Shown: positions 8,867-17,697, counted from the first letter of the stretch. The stretch is DNA of 64,000 nucleotides from Candidatus Peregrinibacteria bacterium (GCA_026395515.1 JAPLYN010000003.1:180763-244762), one strand, 5' to 3'. Notes: generated from the sequence alone by a model not told the origin. Translations and numbers: made by a program.

Positions 8867-8885
8867 AAGCCCTATTTTGTTATGT

Positions 8886-9635
8886 ATGAAAGAAGCTTTG
8901 CTGCACACAGAGAGAGAAGTCCCCTTTAATAATTTTTCAAATATTTTAGAGGAGGCAAAAGAAGATGTTCCACCTGGTCTTGGTGGAGACTGTGCTGTTC
9001 AAGCTGATCATTTAGAAAAAGGATTAAAAGAAAGAGGCTATAGTCCGAGGAGAGTAAGGGCGGTAAATTCTAGACATGTTGCGCTAGTTTGCAATAGTGA
9101 AGAGGGAGAGCCTTATTACTTAGATCCTTTTCTTCTTCACGACGATCCAATTTCTTTAGGGCAAGCTTTCAGTGAAAGGGCAAAGTCTGAAGTGGAGGCA
9201 AGGCCTGTGGTTTCAGGGAAGCCAACAAAGGTAATAGCTAGAGGAATGGAGCTGGATTGTTTTGAGGTTGCGTCTTTAGGGTACAGAGACGGAGAGGGAG
9301 AATATGTTCCTACCTGGAGAGCGATGTATAGCTTAAGGCAGAGCGGAATAGAGGATGGTTCGAAACCATGGGGTGTTCCAACTCTTATTACATTGAGGGT
9401 AGCAGAAGAGGCAGGAGGAGTTTTGAATATTAGAAAGAGAGTGGGTTTTTCTCAAAACGAATTTTTTATAGGCAGGGTGGGAGAGAGGCACGTGAAAGTC
9501 ACAGAATTAGACGCAAACGAGGAAGCCAGAAAATACATGGATGCGATTTCTAGGGCCGTGAAAGTGGAAGCAAAAAGCGTATTGGAAAAAATCCAAATTG
9601 CTGTGGATATTTGTATGATCAAGCTTGGAGCTTAG
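8886..9635 (+). CDS. Arylamine N-acetyltransferase-like protein, paralog B
   Basis: Paralog of the protein at 6438-7214. The ATG at 8886 (249 aa) was preferred over an upstream TTG, because it aligns exactly with the start of paralog A (MKEALLHTEREVPFNNF against MRESLLKAQEEIPFNNF). The putative catalytic residues are conserved: GGDC gives Cys36, SRHVALV gives His64, YYLDPF gives Asp80. The pattern recalls arylamine N-acetyltransferases, while the C-terminal half matches nothing I recognise. It follows the interrupted tmRNA 3' copy directly and converges on the EmrB-like gene 2 bp away. Divergence between A and B is considerable, so the duplication is old. Confidence 0.6.
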   Translation: MKEALLHTEREVPFNNFSNILEEAKEDVPPGLGGDCAVQADHLEKGLKERGYSPRRVRAVNSRHVALVCNSEEGEPYYLDPFLLHDDPISLGQAFSERAKSEVEARPVVSGKPTKVIARGMELDCFEVASLGYRDGEGEYVPTWRAMYSLRQSGIEDGSKPWGVPTLITLRVAEEAGGVLNIRKRVGFSQNEFFIGRVGERHVKVTELDANEEARKYMDAISRAVKVEAKSVLEKIQIAVDICMIKLGA

Positions 9636-9637
9636 GT

Positions 9638-11137
9638 TTATTCAACGTGAACTTCGATGTCGTTTCTTTCATGTGGAACCTTGATCCAAAATGAAAGAAT
9701 TGCGCCTACGAGAACAAAGGCTGCGGCAACAACGAACACTGTATTGTAGGCATTTATTTGTGCCTTGAGCGCCATTAGGCCGATAAATTCACCCTTCATG
9801 GCAGGGTTATTCAACGTGCTTAATTGGGCGATTTTTAGAAGATTGTTTTCGGTAGTGTTTTTCAAAATTGTGGCGAAAACGGAAATACCAAAAGCTCCGG
9901 CGATATTACGAGCGAGGGCGAGAACGGAAGAGGCGATACCGATTTCATTCTCGGCAACTACGGAAGCAATAATGCTGGTACGTTGAGACATTCCGAAACC
10001 CATACCAAAAGCCATGACGCCGAGAGGCACGATAATATCTATAGAAGTTGAGCGTGGATCAAGATGCGCAAACATGAAGAGTCCTATGGCGGCTACGAAG
10101 GTACTGGCCGCAATAATGTAGCGTGATGGCACGCGACCAGAAAGCGCGCCTCCAAGTGGCGCTGCAAGCATCAGGGCGCCAGCCATCGGCATGAACAAGT
10201 ATCCTGTTTGGGTGGCGTTGAATCCCATAAAGGTTTGGGCAAAAACTGGTATGAGAAATATTCCTCCCATCATTCCCATAAAGACGATAAAATTATTGAG
10301 AGTTACGTTTACAAAAACCGGAATTTTGAAGAATTTCAAATCTACGATAGGTTCTTCCACTTTCTTTTCTATGGAAATAAAAACTGTGAAAAAGGTGATA
10401 ACACTGAAATAGCAAAGAAGACTTTCGGAAGACGTCCAGCCCCAGTCCAATCCTTTGTCGAGAACGAGGACTAGAGAGCTGAGCGCTCCACCAAGAGTGA
10501 GCGCGCCCCACCAGTCGAAAGTGGTGGAAACTCTTTCGGATTTTGATTCGTTTATAAATTTCATTGCCATTAAAAGTCCGATAATTCCCACTGGAAGATT
10601 TACGAGAAAAACTGAACGCCAACCGAAATTGTCGATGAGTGGTCCTCCAATAAGTGGTCCGAAAACACTGGCTGCGGCGAAAGAAGAAGACCAAATTCCG
10701 AGAGCCTGAGAGCGCTCTTTTCCAGGCTTAAAAGTAACGGCAATAATGGCCATGGCTGTCGGGTAGTCGGCTGAGCCGGCGATGGCTTGTATTACACGGA
10801 AAATGATCATGGAGGTTAAGTTCCATGCGAAGCCGGCGAGGACCGATCCGATGATAAAAATTGTGAAGCCGAGTATGTAAACTTTTTTACGGCCAATGGT
10901 GTCTCCGAGCTTTCCCCAAATTGGAACGAAAACGGCATTTGCCAAAATATAAGCGGTGGCAATCCAGCCGGCTGAAGAAACTGTGATCCCATAATCTTGA
11001 ATGATTTTTGGAAGAGCGAGATTTACAATTGTTTGATCAAGACGGCCAAGAAAAGTTCCAACAATTACGGTAATTAAAATCCACCAACGCAAATTAGAAG
11101 GTGCACTTTCTGCCGTAGGGGAAACGTCGTGGCTCAT
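9638..11137 (-). CDS. MFS multidrug exporter, EmrB/QacA (DHA2) family
   Basis: A 499-aa, 14-helix proton-driven exporter. The first helix carries the DHA2 signature LDQTIVNLALPKI. Motif A is GKLGDTIGRKKVY near residue 75, and motif C-like glycine-rich helix GPLIGGPLIDNFGW lies near residue 160. A QacA/EmrB-type efflux pump usually exports hydrophobic drugs or lipids. It is the last gene of a three-gene minus-strand operon, 3 bp after the mini-EmrA, which should be its partner. The exact substrate cannot be read from sequence. Confidence 0.9.
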   Translation of the reverse strand: MSHDVSPTAESAPSNLRWWILITVIVGTFLGRLDQTIVNLALPKIIQDYGITVSSAGWIATAYILANAVFVPIWGKLGDTIGRKKVYILGFTIFIIGSVLAGFAWNLTSMIIFRVIQAIAGSADYPTAMAIIAVTFKPGKERSQALGIWSSSFAAASVFGPLIGGPLIDNFGWRSVFLVNLPVGIIGLLMAMKFINESKSERVSTTFDWWGALTLGGALSSLVLVLDKGLDWGWTSSESLLCYFSVITFFTVFISIEKKVEEPIVDLKFFKIPVFVNVTLNNFIVFMGMMGGIFLIPVFAQTFMGFNATQTGYLFMPMAGALMLAAPLGGALSGRVPSRYIIAASTFVAAIGLFMFAHLDPRSTSIDIIVPLGVMAFGMGFGMSQRTSIIASVVAENEIGIASSVLALARNIAGAFGISVFATILKNTTENNLLKIAQLSTLNNPAMKGEFIGLMALKAQINAYNTVFVVAAAFVLVGAILSFWIKVPHERNDIEVHVE

Positions 11138-11140
11138 TTT

Positions 11141-11761
11141 TTATTCTTTATAAATCCAAACGCGGGCAGACATTCCGTTCAAAAGTTCTGGATAAGTGGC
11201 GACGTCGTATTTAATTTTTACGATGAATTGTTTCACTTCACGTTTGTCGGAAATGCTGAAAGCTACAGATGATTCGTCTGAAGATTTTGCAATTTCGTCT
11301 ACTGTTCCAAAGTATTCTTTCGAATCGAAAGCATCCACGGTAAATTTAACTTTTTGACCAACACGGATTTCGCTTAAGCCATTGTTTTCTTCGATATGAG
11401 CAAGAACTCGCATATCTTGAGGATTGATGATTGTGACGATGGGCATTCCGGGGCTAAAAAGTTTTCCAATCTGATTGTTTGTTTTAATAACTAGTCCGGA
11501 AGCTTTTGAAGAAACGTTAAAGTTGTCGATGCGCGCAATGTGGGCATAGGGTTTGATTAGGTCCCCTTCCTTTACGAAAATTTCTTTTAATGTGCCGGCT
11601 TTTTCGGTGCCGATATCTACAATTGGTGCGGAGACGGAGGCTTTATCTGAGAATATTACGTTTCTCATATAAAACCAGTAGTACCCAAAGCTAATCAAAG
11701 AAAGCGTGGCAAGTAGGGCCACTACAATTTTTATAACTTTACGTTTTTTCTGTTGTTCCAT
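11141..11761 (-). CDS. Miniature HlyD/EmrA-type membrane fusion protein
   Basis: A 206-aa adaptor with one N-terminal membrane helix (about residues 11-31). Biotinyl-lipoyl half-motifs follow (AGTLKEIFVKEGDLIKPY and SGLVIKTNNQIGKLFSPG), then a beta-barrel region ending in NGMSARVWIYKE. EmrA is normally near 390 aa. The long alpha-helical hairpin that reaches an outer-membrane TolC channel is missing, since the two lipoyl halves are almost adjacent. This suits a cell with a single membrane. It is encoded directly between the 459-aa membrane protein and the EmrB-like pump, in one operon. Confidence 0.85.
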   Translation of the reverse strand: MEQQKKRKVIKIVVALLATLSLISFGYYWFYMRNVIFSDKASVSAPIVDIGTEKAGTLKEIFVKEGDLIKPYAHIARIDNFNVSSKASGLVIKTNNQIGKLFSPGMPIVTIINPQDMRVLAHIEENNGLSEIRVGQKVKFTVDAFDSKEYFGTVDEIAKSSDESSVAFSISDKREVKQFIVKIKYDVATYPELLNGMSARVWIYKE

Positions 11762-11763
11762 GT

Positions 11764-13143
11764 CTACTTAATTTCGATAACTGACTGTCCCTTTTGAAGA
11801 CCTTGGGCGTTTACGATAACCTTTTTACCCTCTTTGTTCGTAAGAGTGAAGACTTTTCCAGTTTCTCTGGTTTGGATACCAACTGAATAGCCAAGTTTTT
11901 TCCAAGCTGTAATGCTCTTGGCTTCGTCAACAACCACATCGCCTTCGCTATTAGTCTTTGTTGTTACTGGGAGAGAGAGAGAAGGAACTTCTTCCTTTTT
12001 CGTTGGTGCGGCAACTGGAGCTGGTACTTTTGGAGCAGCCTCTATCGAGGCAACTTTTTTAGGGGAAGGTGTCTCCGTTTTTACCACAACAGGAGTTGCT
12101 GGTTTAGGTGCGGGAATAGGTTCGTCTCTTTTTACAAAAATTGCTTTCTGAGTTTCTGCTTTTACTTGGTCTGGATTTGAAGGGATTGCTGGTGTTAGGA
12201 TAGGGGCTGGCGCAAGGTTTATATCTGCTTTACCAAATCTGGATCCTATCCCAACTGTTGCTCCGGTCGCCAACACTAACCCTGCGGCAATAGCTATTTT
12301 CCTTGAGAAAAAACGGCTGAAGCCACTGAGTCCTTCAAGATTTGATCCATAGTCTTCGAGCCTAGCTTTTCTGGCTGCTGGTCTTTTTGAGGGAAAAAGA
12401 GATTCTCCAGTTAAGTTTGTGTAAAGGTCTCCAAACACCGCTTTGTCACCATCTGTTAGGCTGAGTTTTGTGGCATAGCGAGAAGCTTCATCTTTTGTAA
12501 TAAGTTCTTTATCTTGGGCTACGATAATGTCCATAAAGACATCTCCGCAGTTTTTTTCTGGCAAAGTTTCAAAATATTCTTCTAAAAGATATTCCGCCTC
12601 TTCATTGCTAATTCCTTTTCTGTCTCTTTCTGTGAAAATTGCGATGAAAATTGTTGAAAACTCGCTTGAGGAGAGTGCGTCTAAGGAGTAAGCCTCTTTC
12701 TTTGCGATAGTATATCTTAGTTGTTGAAAGGGAGTTGGTCTTGGGGCATCTGGATTGTGGATATAGTCTGTGTAGAGAGGATCAGCAAAATCAACCGAAG
12801 GGAATGGTCCAATTGCTGGCGTTCCTGGAGTAGAAAGAGAATAAGCTGCTGTGGTTGTAGCAGGAACAGGAAATCTGTCAGTTATAGCTTCAGAAGGGGC
12901 TACTGGGGCTGGGGTAAAGGCTGGATTTGGAGCAAAGGCTGGATGCGTTGGATATCCTACTAGAGTAGGGGCATGTCTTTGGCTGGGAGATTGTGGAGCC
13001 TCCGGAAGCGTAGGGATTATCTTTAGGTTTTGTCCATTTGCCGCGTCTGGCGCTGAAGACACTAGGTCTTGCAAACCTGTTTCTTTGCCAGCGATTTCGT
13101 CCGCGTCTCTATTTGTATCTTCTGGAGATCTAGCCATTGTCAT
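11764..13143 (-). CDS. Unknown Pro/Ala-rich single-pass membrane protein
   Basis: No family recognised. The 459-aa protein starts with about 130 Pro/Ala-rich disordered residues. A mostly helical acidic cytoplasmic domain follows (about 140-250, with TERDRKGISNEEAEYLLEEY), then one membrane helix (about 277-300, IAIAAGLVLATGATVGIG). A Pro/Lys-rich spacer leads to a small C-terminal domain ending GQSVIEIK. It is the first gene of the export operon and is divergent from the membrane-tethered sigma-like gene. The shared topology (cytoplasmic part, one helix, outside domain) makes a partnership or shared control plausible, but this is inference. A strong promoter lies upstream. Confidence 0.7.
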   Translation of the reverse strand: MTMARSPEDTNRDADEIAGKETGLQDLVSSAPDAANGQNLKIIPTLPEAPQSPSQRHAPTLVGYPTHPAFAPNPAFTPAPVAPSEAITDRFPVPATTTAAYSLSTPGTPAIGPFPSVDFADPLYTDYIHNPDAPRPTPFQQLRYTIAKKEAYSLDALSSSEFSTIFIAIFTERDRKGISNEEAEYLLEEYFETLPEKNCGDVFMDIIVAQDKELITKDEASRYATKLSLTDGDKAVFGDLYTNLTGESLFPSKRPAARKARLEDYGSNLEGLSGFSRFFSRKIAIAAGLVLATGATVGIGSRFGKADINLAPAPILTPAIPSNPDQVKAETQKAIFVKRDEPIPAPKPATPVVVKTETPSPKKVASIEAAPKVPAPVAAPTKKEEVPSLSLPVTTKTNSEGDVVVDEAKSITAWKKLGYSVGIQTRETGKVFTLTNKEGKKVIVNAQGLQKGQSVIEIK

Positions 13144-13173
13144 TTTATTAAGATTAAGAATCTTTAGAGTAGG

Positions 13174-13202
13174 AGTCTACGCACATTTGCGCTACTTGTC
13201 AA
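13174..13202 (-). promoter_or_regulatory. Promoter of the export operon
   Basis: On the minus strand TTGACA (13197-13202), 17-bp spacer, TAGACT (13174-13179). This is a near-consensus sigma-70 promoter 31 bp before the ATG at 13143. Confidence 0.7.
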
Positions 13203-13249
13203 GACGGGGGATACGGGAGATTAAAGGGATTATTACAACCTTTTCCTTC

Positions 13250-13280
13250 TTGACGTATTTTTTTCTTTGTGTCATATATA
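13250..13280 (+). promoter_or_regulatory. Probable promoter of the sigma-like gene
   Basis: TTGACG (13250-13255), 19-bp T-rich spacer, TATATA (13275-13280), 21 bp before the ATG. It is back to back with the export operon promoter. The spacer is longer than ideal. Confidence 0.45.
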
Positions 13281-13301
13281 GTCCCTTGATAATAAACAGA
13301 T

Positions 13302-14588
13302 ATGGATTTATACGTTGAGCGCCAGTGTATACAACAAATTAAAGAAGGCAATATCAAACAGTTCTTGCTTCTTTTTGATGCAAATTTTGCAGATCTTTAT
13401 AAGTATGTGGCTAGACGCGTGGGGGATGTGGAAGTGGCGGACAAAATTGTAAGACTTACTTTTATTGATGCGTTGGGGCAGGCACAGTCTACTCCGGATG
13501 AAAGTGCATATATTGTTTGGTTATGCGGATTAGCTAGACCAAGAGTGTGGGAAGAGATTAGCAGAAGTAGTTTTCCGGAAAAGCAGGGCTTGATTAGTGT
13601 GGTTGCCACAGATGGGCAGGCGGAATCTACCGAAAACGAAGAAGCTATTTCCAAAGTGGATAAAATGATGAAGAAGCTTTCTTTGGAAGAGCGCGAAATT
13701 TTTAGATTAAAGTTTTTTGAAGAGGTTTCTGACGGAGACGTAATGAGTATTTTGAGTATTTCAGAAGGCTCTATTGGATCGAAGATTTATGGAGTGTTGA
13801 AAAGAGCGCACTTTTTGCTTTTTGGTAAAAGTGATGAGAGACAAGGAGTTTATTTTGGCGAATTGACCGGATTGCTTTCAAGAGTAAGAGAGTTGGAAAA
13901 AATTGTTATTCCTGAGGTTTTGAAATTGAGTTTAAGGGCAGATTTGGCAGCAAGAATAGATAGAAAGGAATTTGCGATTAACTCTGAGCCAATGGAAGAG
14001 GAAAGACCAAAGGAGCCTCCTGTAAAAGTGGTAACAGAAGTTTTCAAAGGATCTAATGATCCGGCTAAAATTTTTGTGTCAGCGGTGAAAGAAATGAGAG
14101 AAGAAGAAGAAATTCAAAAGATGCAGGACAGTCTCAAGTTCGAAAGAGAAGAAAAGATTTTCGATTTTTTGGAAAGATGGAAGTGGGCGTTTACGGTTGT
14201 TCCTGGGATGGTGTTCGTGGGATTAATTGGAATTTTTATCTTTAATTTCTGGAGCAATAGACCAATTGAGCGCGGATATATTACGGCGTGTAAGATTGAA
14301 GTTAAGTATAAAGGAGATTTTAGTGATGCGGAGATTCGCAATGTAGATAAAGGAATTTCGGATCAAATTTGTGGACATTTCGATGTGAAAAAATTATTGA
14401 TTTCTCGTTTGGACGACGGAAAAGTGCAGGTTAACGTTGACGTTCCGAAGTGGTTACTAGAATATAAGTTCGCTAAAAAGCTTAAAGATCCTAACGCTGG
14501 GGTGACGGCGGCTGTGAACGCTGGACCTTGGAGAATTAAAGAATATGCGCGAACTCTTAGTAGCAACGAAAAATCCGGGGAAGTTTAG
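13302..14588 (+). CDS. Sigma-70 (ECF)-like protein with C-terminal membrane anchor
   Basis: The first 175 residues read like an ECF sigma factor. A region-2-like helical part (FDANFADLYKYVARRVGDVEVADKIV) is followed by a region-4 helix-turn-helix (LSLEEREIFRLKFFEEVSDGDVMSILSISEGSIG). Instead of ending there, the 428-aa protein continues through a charged linker to one membrane helix (about 295-317, VVPGMVFVGLIGIFIFNF). About 110 further residues would lie outside the cell. Region 2 is weak, so promoter recognition is uncertain. It may be a membrane-tethered sigma factor released by proteolysis, or a sigma-like domain used as an adaptor. The 3' end overlaps rdgB by 44 bp. Confidence 0.7.
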   Translation: MDLYVERQCIQQIKEGNIKQFLLLFDANFADLYKYVARRVGDVEVADKIVRLTFIDALGQAQSTPDESAYIVWLCGLARPRVWEEISRSSFPEKQGLISVVATDGQAESTENEEAISKVDKMMKKLSLEEREIFRLKFFEEVSDGDVMSILSISEGSIGSKIYGVLKRAHFLLFGKSDERQGVYFGELTGLLSRVRELEKIVIPEVLKLSLRADLAARIDRKEFAINSEPMEEERPKEPPVKVVTEVFKGSNDPAKIFVSAVKEMREEEEIQKMQDSLKFEREEKIFDFLERWKWAFTVVPGMVFVGLIGIFIFNFWSNRPIERGYITACKIEVKYKGDFSDAEIRNVDKGISDQICGHFDVKKLLISRLDDGKVQVNVDVPKWLLEYKFAKKLKDPNAGVTAAVNAGPWRIKEYARTLSSNEKSGEV

Positions 14589-15153
14589 AGAAATTTGTGA
14601 GGCCCTAGAAGGGGTGGATTTCAAATTAGTTTCACTGGAGGGCATGTCTTTGGACGATGGCGATTTTGTTGAGGATGGAGAAACTTTTGAGGAGAACGCA
14701 AAGAAGAAAGCCGTGTATTATGCTGAGAAATTAAAGGGGCGTTTTGAATTTGTTTTGGGAGAAGATTCCGGAATTATTATTGATGCTTTGAAAGGGGAGT
14801 TAGGGGTGAAAACTCGTCGCTGGGGAGCTGGAGAAAAAGCGAGCGATACAGAATGGATTGAGTATTTTTTGAAGAGGATGGAGGAATTTCCGGAGAACGA
14901 AAGAGGCGCAGAATTTGTGTGCTGTGCTTATATAATTGCCGGTGGCGAAGAAAAAGTTTTTCGTGGAGAAACGAAGGGTATTATTACGCATAAATTGGAA
15001 GCGCCAATCGTGGGAGGAATTCCTTTGAGTTCATGTTTTAAGCCTGTGGGATTTGATCAAGTATATGCGGCGTTGAGCGTGGAGCAGAAAAATAAAATCA
15101 GCCACAGAGGAAAAGCGATGGCGCCGTTGAAAAAGTTTTTGGAAGAGGTTTAA
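14545..15153 (+). CDS. rdgB: Non-canonical purine NTP pyrophosphatase (RdgB/HAM1)
   Basis: Hydrolyses dITP, XTP and ITP to monophosphates, keeping deaminated purines out of DNA and RNA. The 202-aa protein begins with the family signature LLVATKNPGKFREI. It has the acidic metal-binding segment GEDSGIIIDAL near residue 75 and the closing SHRGKAMAPLKKFLEE motif. The central region (RRWGAGEKASDTEWIEYF) departs from the usual GVYSARY type. The ATG lies inside the preceding sigma-like gene (44-bp overlap), which indicates translational coupling. It converges with the O-methyltransferase gene and overlaps its end by 4 bp. Confidence 0.88.
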   Translation: MRELLVATKNPGKFREICEALEGVDFKLVSLEGMSLDDGDFVEDGETFEENAKKKAVYYAEKLKGRFEFVLGEDSGIIIDALKGELGVKTRRWGAGEKASDTEWIEYFLKRMEEFPENERGAEFVCCAYIIAGGEEKVFRGETKGIITHKLEAPIVGGIPLSSCFKPVGFDQVYAALSVEQKNKISHRGKAMAPLKKFLEEV

Positions 15154-15701
15154 TTTTTCGTTGCGATTAGTAGCCCTGTGCCGATTGTTACTTCACTTAC
15201 TTCCCAGTCCTTGGTGTTTTTTATTTTGTCTACAAAAGGTTTTAGGGGAATTGGATGAGAATATAAATTGTCGGCGATAATCATTCCTCCTTTGTTGATG
15301 CGATTCTCTAGTGCTTCGAAATGTTCCACGTATTCTTCTTTAGTAGCATCGAGAAAAATGAAGTCGAATTTTTTCGGAGTTTCGGGAATTGCTTCTGGAG
15401 CGTGGCCGAGAATGTGAGTGATGTATTTTTGGAGTCCGGATTTTTTGAAATTTTCTTCGCCGAGGGCGTAACGACCTTTGGCATGAGATTCCATAGTGTA
15501 GAGATGGCCATCGTTTTGGCTTAGGGCTTCCGCAATCCACATTCCTGAATAGCCGTTCGACGTGCCAATTTCTAAGGCCGTTTTGTAGCCGGCTTCTTTA
15601 ATTGTGGCATTAATAAAAATTGCAGTGTCGCGGGAAATATTCCAAAAAGTTTTGTTGGTTTTTTCTAGTTCTTTGAAAAGTTTTTGTAGCTTTGTGGTCA
15701 T
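15150..15701 (-). CDS. Class I SAM-dependent O-methyltransferase
   Basis: A 183-aa small O-methyltransferase of the catechol/caffeoyl-CoA type. The SAM-binding motif I is ALEIGTSNGYSGMWIA (near residue 40). The metal-site region is FDFIFLDATKEEYVEHFE (near 113), followed by GGMIIADNLYSHP (near 138). These enzymes usually methylate catechol-like hydroxyls with a divalent metal. The substrate here is unknown. It is a lone gene, convergent with rdgB. Confidence 0.85.
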   Translation of the reverse strand: MTTKLQKLFKELEKTNKTFWNISRDTAIFINATIKEAGYKTALEIGTSNGYSGMWIAEALSQNDGHLYTMESHAKGRYALGEENFKKSGLQKYITHILGHAPEAIPETPKKFDFIFLDATKEEYVEHFEALENRINKGGMIIADNLYSHPIPLKPFVDKIKNTKDWEVSEVTIGTGLLIATKN

Positions 15702-15812
15702 GTTTGTGAAATCAATGGCGTGTGAAATATGCTAGCATGACGCTATCAATTTTGACATAGATCTTGAACAGAGCCCTGGCAAGGAGCTGCTCTTTTTTAT
15801 GAATCCAAATCT

Positions 15813-16826
15813 TTAATCTCTGATGATCTTTCTGGCAACGATTACTGTGAAAAGAGACATGAGTACCACTCCGAGGAAGGATTCTGCGCCGGCAAGAAAT
15901 CTCATCATTCCAAGAGCATGGAAGTCTCCGTATCCGAGGGTTGTGAAGGTTACGAGACTGAAATATAGGGCGTCGCCGAATGACGCTTCTACGGCCTTTC
16001 CGCTAACAGCCAAACTATCTTGGCGAAGAAGAATTGTGGCGCAAACTCCAATTGTTATTAGAGACCATAAAAATACGCGAACGAAAGAAGTTCCATATTT
16101 GCAGATAAGATCTCCGAAGAAAAAATTCAACCAACGATTTGGGCTCGTAATGCTGGCCGTTTTCCTTTTTGCGACCATCTCTCTGTAATGATAAAAATCT
16201 GCCTGATTATGAAGGCTGGAATTTTTATACATTTCTTTAATTTGTTTGTATTCAATAGAAGCGGCGTGAAAATTTTTCTCGGCCTCTGTTTTCAAAGTTT
16301 TTCCAAAACGAGTGCGCTCATCTACGATTGTTGCATCGAGAGTTACGTCACGAATTTCCGCATTAGATAAATTACAATTCATGAGCTTGCTGGCATGAAG
16401 CTCTAGGCTTGTGAGGTCGGCTTCTTCAAAGCTGCAGTCGGTGATTGTAGAATTCTTAAAATCAGCATGAGAAAGATTGGTGTGTTCGAAGTTACAATTT
16501 AGAATTTTCCCGTCTACAAAATTGCAATGTTTTAAGTTTGCTCCTTCAAAATGAACATTGGAAAGTACGGCCATCTCTTCTAGGAATCCGTCATCGCCTT
16601 CTTGAATAGAAGTGCGGAAATCGAATCCTGCTAGTGGGGCGCCGCGAAGATCTACGGTGTTAATAACTTCTTCATCGTTAATCATCGGAAACCCGTGGGC
16701 TTTTTCATGGAAGAGAGTCGGGCTCAGATAACAATGACTTCTCTTGATTGACTGCAAAAGTCTCTTGCCCTTCACTGTTGTCCAGCGATGGGTGAGTTGT
16801 TCGAGTTTTTCTTTCGGATAAAGCAT
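15813..16826 (-). CDS. Two-helix potassium-channel protein with pentapeptide repeats
   Basis: The ATG at 16826 (337 aa) is preferred to an earlier one at 16880 because the extra residues look like untranslated leader. Residues about 75-165 form A(D/N)LxX pentapeptide repeats (FEGANLKHCNF, HTNLSHADFKNS, EEADLTSLEL), a right-handed beta-helix. A linker leads to two membrane helices around a pore loop with the K+ selectivity filter TLGYGD (near residue 300). The fold is that of Ion_trans_2 channels. Some bacterial channels carry pentapeptide domains, whose role is unclear. It is a lone gene on the minus strand. Confidence 0.88.
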   Translation of the reverse strand: MLYPKEKLEQLTHRWTTVKGKRLLQSIKRSHCYLSPTLFHEKAHGFPMINDEEVINTVDLRGAPLAGFDFRTSIQEGDDGFLEEMAVLSNVHFEGANLKHCNFVDGKILNCNFEHTNLSHADFKNSTITDCSFEEADLTSLELHASKLMNCNLSNAEIRDVTLDATIVDERTRFGKTLKTEAEKNFHAASIEYKQIKEMYKNSSLHNQADFYHYREMVAKRKTASITSPNRWLNFFFGDLICKYGTSFVRVFLWSLITIGVCATILLRQDSLAVSGKAVEASFGDALYFSLVTFTTLGYGDFHALGMMRFLAGAESFLGVVLMSLFTVIVARKIIRD

Positions 16827-17019
16827 TGTTTTTGTTTTTGGGCGTTGTTTTATTATAACACGAAACGCCCAGTTGCGCAATGGCGAGGTTGGTGGCTTTC
16901 TGTTCAGCTCTTATTAAGTGGAAAGGCCCCGGCGTCGCATTGTGTGCGGCGCCAGGGTGTTGCAGATGTTGGGAGGGTAATTGGCGGGGAAAAGTGGGTG
17001 GGGGAGGTGGATTGAAGGG

Positions 17020-17697
17020 CTAGACGCAGTCGGACTGGTACTTAGCCGGGTCTTTTGGGTTGCAGAGCGGTGAGTCGTCTTTACCGTTCGGAATCCCGTC
17101 GTCGTCGTAATCCAAATCGGCATCCTTTTCGCACCCGAAAGAGTTCGGCGTGCACGGGTTAAGGCCCATTAGGTACTCGAAGAAGTTCGAGATACCATCC
17201 TTGTCGTAGTCCCCATCGATGATGTGCCAGTTGAAACTGTCAGTGCCGGGCGTGCCGGTGATGCTGACGATCTCGACGCCACACTCGCGGACGGGAATCT
17301 TGTTCACCTTCAGCCCGAACCAGTACTCGCAGCCATCGTTGTTCAGCTTGTACTGAGTCGTGCATTCCGGCGGAGTATTGCCGGAGCCTTTGCTGCAGAG
17401 CTGGAGAGCGTTGTCGGTTTCCATGTGGCAGGTCTGGCGGTAGGCGTCGGCCTCGTTCCAGACGTAGATCATCTCGAACGTGGCGGCGGGGGCCTGCAGC
17501 TTGCAGGTGGTGGGAGCGGCCGGACCTTGAGGACCGGTATCGCCCTTTTCCCCTTTTCTCCCGTTTTCGCCGTTCACACCGTTGTATCCGTTGGGGCCCT
17601 GGGTGCCTTGCGGACCCATGACTCCTTGCGGGCCGAGGTCGGCGCAGCCGAGGATGGCGGAAATGGAGAGCGAGAGCAAAACGATTTTGCAAAACAT
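17020..17697 (-). CDS. Collagen-like lipoprotein with Ca-binding type C-terminus, GC-rich
   Basis: Starting at ATG 17697 (225 aa) gives a lipoprotein signal with lipobox AILGC (Cys18). Mature residues begin a run of Gly-X-Y triplets (GPQGVMGPQGTQGPNGYNG through GPQGPA), as in bacterial collagen-like surface proteins. A Cys-containing middle domain follows. The end carries Asp-rich thrombospondin-type-3 or EF-hand-like loops (DGDYDKDGISNFFEYLMGLNP, DLDYDDDGIPNGKDD). Base composition is strikingly GC-rich compared with every neighbour, with codons ending in C or G, so it was probably acquired recently from a GC-rich donor. The function is presumably surface adhesion. Confidence 0.8.
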   Translation of the reverse strand: MFCKIVLLSLSISAILGCADLGPQGVMGPQGTQGPNGYNGVNGENGRKGEKGDTGPQGPAAPTTCKLQAPAATFEMIYVWNEADAYRQTCHMETDNALQLCSKGSGNTPPECTTQYKLNNDGCEYWFGLKVNKIPVRECGVEIVSITGTPGTDSFNWHIIDGDYDKDGISNFFEYLMGLNPCTPNSFGCEKDADLDYDDDGIPNGKDDSPLCNPKDPAKYQSDCV

